From Astropecten irregularis (taxonomy: Eukaryota; Echinodermata; Asteroidea; Paxillosida; Astropectinidae), in contig OZ020257.1 in the NCBI GenBank assembly GCA_963971285.1, positions 14,894,602 through 14,958,601 of the forward strand: 64,000 bases of DNA. The letters are read 5' to 3'. The notes below the pieces were generated by a model, which searched no databases, was not told the DNA's origin, and saw nothing but the letters and a program-made list of their open reading frames with translations. Both the position numbers and the translations under genes were made by a program. Positions 51,001 through 60,000 of the stretch are shown in pieces. Position 1 is the stretch's first letter; each line of letters starts with the position of its first letter.

Positions 51001-54000
51001 CACTTTGATTTTTGTCAAAGAAATGCAGATTCATGGGCAAAACTATCAAGAAAGATACAGCAACAGTCATCTGTGAAATTCGCAGTCCCACACAGTGCCC
51101 ACCTTTTGAGAATACAGTAAAAACTGCCCACGGTATTATTATTGTTCACCGTTATTGTTCATCTTCCGAAGATCAAAATTCTTGGCCCATGGCCAATTTT
51201 TGGTCACTTACTTGGCACAAATTTTGGCTTCCACTCGGGTTTCGTTCACCATGATGTAGGCCGGTGCTTGGATGTCAATCTCAAACTTTGGCAGGACTGC
51301 AAAACAAAACCAAGCAGATGAAAAACTATCAAGCTCACAACTTACCCGGTAATCCATGTTTATTTTATTAACCACTACAGTTTACTTCCTATGAAATCCC
51401 CCAATGCAATATCTGATGATCAATTTCCAGTTATCTCTGATACCACTAGTTCTTGTATTTTTTTTCTCCTCTTATTTGCTGTTTGACCTTTAATGTTTTT
51501 TCTTTTGTGCTTCCCCCTTTGTCCGTATCTATCCTCATCTTATTTGTATGTCTCTGAGTCATTTAGCCAATGTTGCCAATGAAATTCTCTGAAATTTTGT
51601 TTTTCCAACAACATGCCAACATACATAACGGTGCCCACCGAGAAGGGATTCGACTCACTCCGCTGACCCAAGCTAGCTCGGTAGCCTATGGCATCTGCAC
51701 TAGTAAGCAGGAGGTCATGGGTTTGAATCCCACCTGAGCCAACGCATGATTTTTCCATGTGTGCTCAAAAGGCACTTAAAGAAGTGCTTATCTACGTCGT
51801 TGAAGGGCAATAAATTGCTTGCATAATTCTATCTCCTTGACAAATAAATCAATAAAAACATGGCAACACTTCAGGGACTTTCTGATGCCCACTGCTTGTA
51901 AAAAGTGGAGCAAATTCTGATGATTAGTAAAGGGAAGAGACCAAAAAATCTCGCATTTGAACCAGCTGGACAGGCTGGAGACACCTGGCAACTTTTCAAT
52001 CACTTAGTCAGGATATGACATCCGGCACTCACCGTATTCGTCCACGGTGAACGTCTGCGTGACATCCTTCCCTTGATGGACAGCCTTGATCTTCCAGTCA
52101 CCCAGCGGAGGGTCAGAGGTCATAGGCATCTCCAGGTCTACGATGCCGCCGTTTTCCTCTGTGTTCACGTCCAGCCACTGGGCCATGCGGATGCCGCTGG
52201 GCGTCTCCACCCAAATTTTGGAAACCTGAAATTTGGGAGCGGAGATGCATAAATGGTATTGCTTTGAAATAGGTCATTCCAACAGGTTAGAGCAAGATTT
52301 GTTTCATACGTTTCTCCCCAGCAGAATTGCCACTAATAGCATCTGAGAAGTTCACCATTTGCTTTCCCATCATGTCAAAATTACCAAAATAACCACAAAC
52401 AGAAGGCTACAAATTAACCAAATGAAATGGTACCGATTGACAAGTTATTGCACATCAATTTTTTTTATTGATTTTCCAAGAATTCATTCCAATAATCTAA
52501 TACATGTAACCAAAATATGCAGTTTATGTCATTCATTCCAATACATAGGCCTATATCACTTGTTTCTATCTTTCAATGCTGTCAGATAATAGTTTTGTAA
52601 CACAAGTTGCACAACTTTGTTGAAATATGAAATAATGTCAACAATTCTTTCTTTTTTCTGAAAAACAATGGAACAAACACCCAAGTGTATGGTTTCCAAA
52701 TGGAATGCGGATAGAAAAAAAACACAAACATCAATGTTCTGTAATGAAATAGCTTTCGGTTTTCAATACAATTTTAAAATAGGACTTCTAGGAAAGCTTT
52801 TGTTTTTACTAAGTACTACCAAAACAAATTTCACAAAAGTTTCTATTCTTTACCGGAGTCAGGTCTGGTCGGAAGTTCTGGTCAATGGTCAGCATGCGGA
52901 ATTTCACTGTGAAACAGAAACAAAAAGACAATGACAACAAAATATGTCAAACTGATGAAACCAAAAACGCTGACGCTATCGAGCGCTGAAAGAAAAAAAA
53001 ACTCAAAATTACGAATGCAATTCCTGATCTTATAATCTGGCCGCAAGAGATTTACGACACGCATCTGCTGATTGTACTAGGTTGGAGCTAATAAGTCTAA
53101 CTCGTAAAATCTGAGCAGGATTTATTGACTCTCTGTGAGACATTTATAGCTGTTTCGATCGTCTGATCTGATTAAAATGAGAGTGCAATAGAAGTCTTAC
53201 TTGATAAACTCACAATATCTACAACTTAATTTTGACACGTACAACTTTGGTAACACACAGTATCTACTTCCTGTAGACTCATGGCGTGATATCCCACAAA
53301 AGTCTAGAAATTTGCCCACAGCCTTTTATTGTTTTCTGTTTCTTTTTTAAGGGAAACCACAGATTAGCCATAAAAGATGATTTTGCAAAATGGATATTGT
53401 CTTTGGTTTGATTTCCCCTGGTGTCAGAAAGCAGAAATATCTAGAGTCTAGACCCAAGGGCAATAAGGCAATTCCTTTGAAGCACCAATGCAACGGCCTG
53501 GCTGGACAAACTTAAACGACTGATCAGATGCACAAAATAATTTTGAAAAGTTTGTACCAAGGCATTGCCTCCATTGTATCCATCAAGTAAACAACTAGGG
53601 CACCAAGGCAATGATCAGGGGCATCAAAAACAGTTTCGTTCCAGGTAGCCTTTGCAAAAATTGAAACCCTTGATCATGTATTACATGCAGGATACATGCC
53701 TTTGACAAGCCAGAATTTCAAACTCTTCCATTTCATTTCACAGATTAATCAGTAATTCAAGCAGCCTTTCAAGTTTCAGAACTTACACATGCACGACAAC
53801 ACATGTAGGCCTATCTGAAAATGCAAAGAGCTTTAGGACCTGCCTCATTATATCAACTACAAACACCAGCCCTGACACAAAATATTCCCAGTGGTTCTCG
53901 GGCTTCACTCGCTGGGTCAAAGGCTAACAAGGTAATATTCCACTGCATATCTCTGATGGGATTGTCCAAGGTTTCCCATTTCCCTCGAGTGGCAATGATG

Positions 54001-57000
54001 GTATTGACGGTTGAACCTGAGCTGGTATGTCTTTAGCGACTGAATTCACTGAAAGTAGACTTTTCCCTTGGGGTACCAGCCTTGCAGACAGATTTCTTTT
54101 TTTCTAGACGTTATTTCTGTCGGGAATCCATAAGAGGAATTTGATTTCAGTCTGCTTGGAGTTAATTTGATTAGGAGCTTGTTTTTTAAAGAATCTCTAG
54201 GATTGGTCAAATATAATTCTTTTCAATTCGAAATTCTAGCAGTGGTGGAAACTGGAAACTAAAAGTTCATGTGTAAGAATGGGATGATGTTACATTGTTA
54301 ATGGGATAAATAATTACCACACCACTGAACTGAGAGTATCTTCACATCAAATTCTGAGAAATGGCATATTAGGTATCAGTCAAAAAGATTTGGGAGGCTA
54401 AGAGTGTAAACGTGGAAATGACAACATTTCCTTTTGTATTGATGTATGTAAGGGGGGATATGGGATTCACCTGAACTTATTAATCATTGTTCCTCATCAT
54501 GTAGTACCAGCATTGTACTTTTGCGGTTTGGTCTCATTTTTTGAAACACGTTTGTCCAAATCAGTGATTTCTCGGCAAATCGAAACTCGACTTTGCCAAC
54601 ATTTGGACACCAAAAGTACTTTTTAAGGTCACACAACCAAGAGGTGATTCTGGGGGCATCCAGTTCCGGTCTGTTTCTAATAATGGACACGTGTATTGCA
54701 AGCCATCCACCCAATTAAAAAAGTACATTGGCCCAGCCGATCAAAAGGGTTTAAAGTAAAAATGCACATGTTGCAAAGATGCAAGTGACTAGATTCTATA
54801 TCATTTTAATATAAGATTTTGAGGTTTATATTGTGGGATGATAATGAAACTAGACTGCTGGATTCAGACTGGGCCTGTACGTGGCTTGTATGAGAGAACC
54901 CTGTTCTCCCTGAGAGCTAGATGCCTTCTAATGGGCTGGCAGAAGCCTTCCAGAGGGCCACATTACCTTGCATCCCTGAGGTCAAATCTTTTGAGGAGTT
55001 TCTTACTGAAGAAGTGAACTCACTATTTCCACAAAAGATCAATGCATTGCGGCATGGGCACAACAAAATAAACTTCACTGAAGCAACAGAGGCAATTGTC
55101 ATTGCCTTGAAGCTCCTGGAAATACATGTTTTCCAGACAAAACCTCTACAGAAGTAACCTATTTTTTTTTATGAACATATACTTTACCATTTACTATACT
55201 ACCTGAATACAACACAACAATTCTAAATATTCTAACTTCTATGAACTTTTATATGACCAACATTCGCAAAGTACGTGGATACATACCGGTCTGTCCTGGT
55301 TTATAGATTGACTTGTCTGTCTGAATGAAGCTTTCAAAGTTGTTTCCTCGAATCCAAACCTTCTTGCTGTCTGTAAAGGTCAGTTCGGGGTCGTATTCAG
55401 AACGACCTTCGACCACAAAGACGGCTTTCTTCTGTTCTTCAGCCATGGCTGGAACCTAAGTTACAAAACAAAAAAGAGAGAAAAATTGAACATTATCAAT
55501 TGAATCTTCACGAAATCAACCCAAACTACTAGTACTTTGCATAAAAACTACTAAAACAAAGCATCCCCTCCGCCATAAAATAAAAATCAAGATAGAAATA
55601 AACCAGCTTAGTACCAATTATAAGCAATATCATACATCACATGAAATTCTGGCTGGTAACCTGTGTTTGCTCAGAACCTTTGTGGTGCTTATCAACCTTC
55701 ATGAAACTGGTCCCTTTGGCCAATTTCATAGAGCTGCTTAAGCACCAAAAAAAAAATCTGTTTGCCAGCCCAAACTCCTTGTGAATGTAAGCTTGGTAAA
55801 AATAGCCCAATAAAAGTCAAAAACGGTAAACATCACATGAAAATTTGGTTGGACATTCATCCTGTTTGATCAAGGGAGACTTTTCATGCTTTAAAAGCAA
55901 TTTTTGTTCTTAAGCAGCTCTATGAAATTGGCCCCTGTACACTTAAGACATGTACTCTGTAAAGTCTGTCAACCAGATTGTTATTAAACTTATTTCCAAC
56001 AATTTGAAATACATTACAATACCAACCTCCAGACTGAGACAAGCAAAATGGAACTCCATGAAGTACGGAGGTAAGGATGCCAAGATGTCCCGAGACTCTG
56101 AATCCTCTCGGAGGCTGACTGTCACGGTGATGGGACCGGTCATATTCAGCAGGCGGATGCAGAAGGTCTCTGAAGTGCCGGCCGTCATGGCCTTTGGGGC
56201 CATGATGAGGTAGCCCATGTCAAACCTGTTGGTGGAAATATGAAAGTCAATTACAACACATGTGCTCAATCCATCTTGCCCGTTTAAAATGCCAAGGTTT
56301 TCGGCAAATTATGCGTGGATATACATGTAGTATAGTTCATCTTGATGCACGAATTTCTCACGACTAAATTTAATGGTCTTATAGGCCCACCACCTGATTT
56401 CACAGGATTTAAAATGTTTTTGCACAGTAACCTCCAGCTTTGAAATGATCTGGTTGCCATATATATTATTGTTGCCCAAGGGCCCAATATGATTACGAAC
56501 AATGTTTTAGTTCTGACTTTCTCTTATAAAATTGTACAATGCCTTTGCCATTGCTTGCCCTGAAAAAGTAGTGTCTTAAATTCAAATCTAAATGTTGGAT
56601 ATTTGTATACGTGTGTGAACAGTTCAGCAGTTATTTTAATTCAATGCAAAAACAGCTCATTTCATTGAGCTGCTACTGATGAATAAATTCATCTGATGAA
56701 CTTTATGAGCTCAAATTCATAATACATGGGAAAGGATAGACCGATGCTCTAACAGGTGAGACCAATTTCATGAAGCTGCTAAGCACACACAAATTGCTAA
56801 GCACAAAATGTTTTGCTCAATAAAACTAACTACCATAAAAAAAAAATCCATTTGATATTCATAGTCAGCGAATAACAGCCAAAGAACAACCCTAAGCGAC
56901 ACAAAGCAAATTGTTGTGCTGTGTAGGGCCACGAAATTGGCCCCAGTCCCTCAAACCCATCAAAAGACTCACACTGCACATTATATGGAGAACATGTTTT

Positions 57001-60000
57001 GTCAATCTTTATAAACCACCCACAGTGAGAAAGTGCATCCTAACTGTTGGGCCAGCCCATTTAATGCTTTTAAAATCAAGCCCAATGACAGACCCAGACC
57101 ATAGGTTAACTCCAAGGACTATACAAATTCTAGTAACAGCCAGGTAAGAAATTGGGGTCAGGTGGCAAGTTCAAATGTGTGGAAGATTTTTGCTTGAGGC
57201 AAATGGTGCTTCACAGTTTCAAAACCACTGTTCAATTCAAGCATACAGGAATAACACTCAACAGACATGTTCAAGGCTATGTAAACATGTAGGCATAACT
57301 AACTTTTGGTCTTTAAAAGGGGCATTTAGTTTCCACAGCAAAGGGCACTTTCTACCAGAGAAACTGGAATGTCTAATGGAGCAATTACAATGGGCACAGA
57401 GACAAAGACCAGGGGCTTTCATATTGCCTTGCCTCTCCAATGATACAAGTCTAGGCCTGTTACAAGTCAACACAATCCCGCTGATCCAAAACACAAGTTA
57501 TATCTTGCTGGTCGGTAGATACTCTTACTCCATATATCAGCTGATTAAACCTGTTGAGCAAAGAATTTGTTCAACCAATGTGCATTTATAAAAGCCAAAT
57601 TCTCATCCATCACTCTTTGTGAAGGAGCCTATAGCAAGCTTTGAACGGATCAATATACATAATTACTCTCTACTACATTGTACATTGTGACAGGGAGGGA
57701 CTGGATCAGTGTAAACCAGAGAGTAAAGCTGCAAATGCAGAAAACAACTCTCCAACACATGTCCATTTCAAACACCTCCAAGAGGCTGAATATCTGTCAG
57801 AAACTCCCTCACAATGAAACCTACTACAAGCAGCTTAATACACAGTTAATACCATCTGTTTGTCAGACAGCAGGCCACAACATGCAGAGCTCGGGCAAAC
57901 AACTTTATTGTCCCCAACTGGGAAAGGCTCTGTGAAAGCATGGAGCTCCCAGAGTGTGAGGAACATGACCACTTTAAAGAGGGACTAGACAATGTTATTA
58001 GCAGAAACTCCCTAAAAAGACACTTGAGGCCTGAGCCCAATTTCACGGTACTGCTTACGGCAGAATTCAGCGCTTATATGATTCTCAATCATTCTACACT
58101 TTAATACTGGGTTAGTGTCAAATTTCTACTCTAGTCAGGTAAGCATATATCCTTAGACTAGTTCAGCAAACTACACATAATAATGCACATAACTGACAAT
58201 TTCTTGGCTTTTCTTGCTAATCCATCGGATCTCGTAAGCAATTCCTTTAGGCCTATCCTTCTACAAGCGTCAATTCTGCGCTTACAGTAAGCAGAGCCAC
58301 GAAATTTGGCCCTGACCATTTCATAGACTTTGATTCATTGTCTGAACATACTGTTGTCAATCTGAACAACATTTTCAAGAGGTTTGGGAATTTGTCTCGA
58401 GTCTAGACCTGGTATCATGGATGGGATGATTCAAAAGAGTGCATTATCACCTTGTATTTAAAAAAGTAATCTAGAAGTTGTTGTTTACATCCCTATTGCC
58501 AGAAAAGCCCAGAAAGATCAATTTACAAGTCGTTGAGAATGAGTCTAACTTACTTCAATACAAGCACAGTGAGCAAATTTTCTCTTTAAGATGGGGATTA
58601 GTTTTGCAAAGCTCATGAAACTTGGTAATGAATCCTTGAATGCAGTCAACAGTCTGAGCACCCGTTGAGCCAGAGAACTTAACCAGACTGTTTCAATACT
58701 AGCAGTACTCACCCCATAAACAACATGTGCACTTTTGTGCAGGTGCCATAAAGAAGGGGCACAGAGAACGCCTACAATGTTGTCAATTAAGAGGCTTCAA
58801 GAATTGCCAGGATAACACCTGGCCTTTCTTTGGAAGTGCCAAGAAGTTGTTACCCATAGACTACAACAAACAGGGGATCAGCTACTTGGTACAAGTACTA
58901 GATTCTTAAGGTCTAAGAAGATGGAAGCTAAATTACTTTTCGTTCATCCTTTGAGAAGGATCATGCTTGGACTGAAACATCAGGTCCTCTAAGCATTTTA
59001 TACATTACAGGTCATTATTTTGGTTGATGGGCAGTTTGCAGAGCAGTTTATTACCAGCACTCAAGTATTCTCCTTTAGAAAAGAAAATATCAATGACAAT
59101 CTTAACATCTAGATACTAGATAGCAATAGATAAAACTTTGGAGGATACAACACTTGGGGTATTAAGGACAGGAACTTCAAGGAGAGAGGAATTAAAGCTA
59201 CTTCATGTCCAACACTTGGTGCCTCCGCAGTCCGCACCCATCAAAACATGATGCATTATATGTCTATCATGGAGATCCTGTGCTTTAGAAGCTCCCCGAA
59301 ATTGGCCCCTGGCCAACATATGATGTATTTGATTGGTTGACATTTGATTGCACAGGGATCGTCATCAAATCTACACACCCTAATGCAAATATACATTTAA
59401 AGTACCTGGCTGAAACTTCTTTGTGTTTGTTCCATTTGTATCGTTGACTTAAACATGGATGGTAAACCTGTAAGTCCCTGTGCAATAAAAGCTAATATTG
59501 CTACACAACTGTATAGGCTGCAACTATGTGGAGATTTATTTTATAAGAAAAGTTTGTAAAACACAACCATGGGAATTGTAACATTCCTTTTTACAATAAA
59601 TATTATGTATTCCGTTTGAGATTAAATAAAAAATACTGCAAAAATCACATTCTACAACCAGGATGCTACAAGTACAACTGAGTTATAAGATCTCAACTTT
59701 GTCAACTTCATCATGATCAAAATAAGAAACTTAGTTTATACCTTGAGCATTCTACAAGACGTTCTAGAAGAAGTAGGTCAAGTCAAGCTGAGTGAGGTCT
59801 TATTCCTCCATGGTTATGACTTAAACACTTAATTATGGTACAATCTTGAAAACATTTACAATTGATATTCAGCAAAACTCAATCAAACTAAAATCCTTTT
59901 CTTGCCTTAATGCCCCTTTACTTCATTAATTCATCAATCGCAACATTGTCACAGTAAGTTACAAAAGTACGAAAATGTTGGCATGATATACCAGCTCGAA

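Larger units (their letters stand above)
49274..51211. other. Intron 6 of the thioester-protein gene
   Basis: 1.9 kb. Holds an R2 palindrome (49968-50115) and the left half of an R3 element (50985-51180); the rest shows nothing recognisable. Confidence 0.5.
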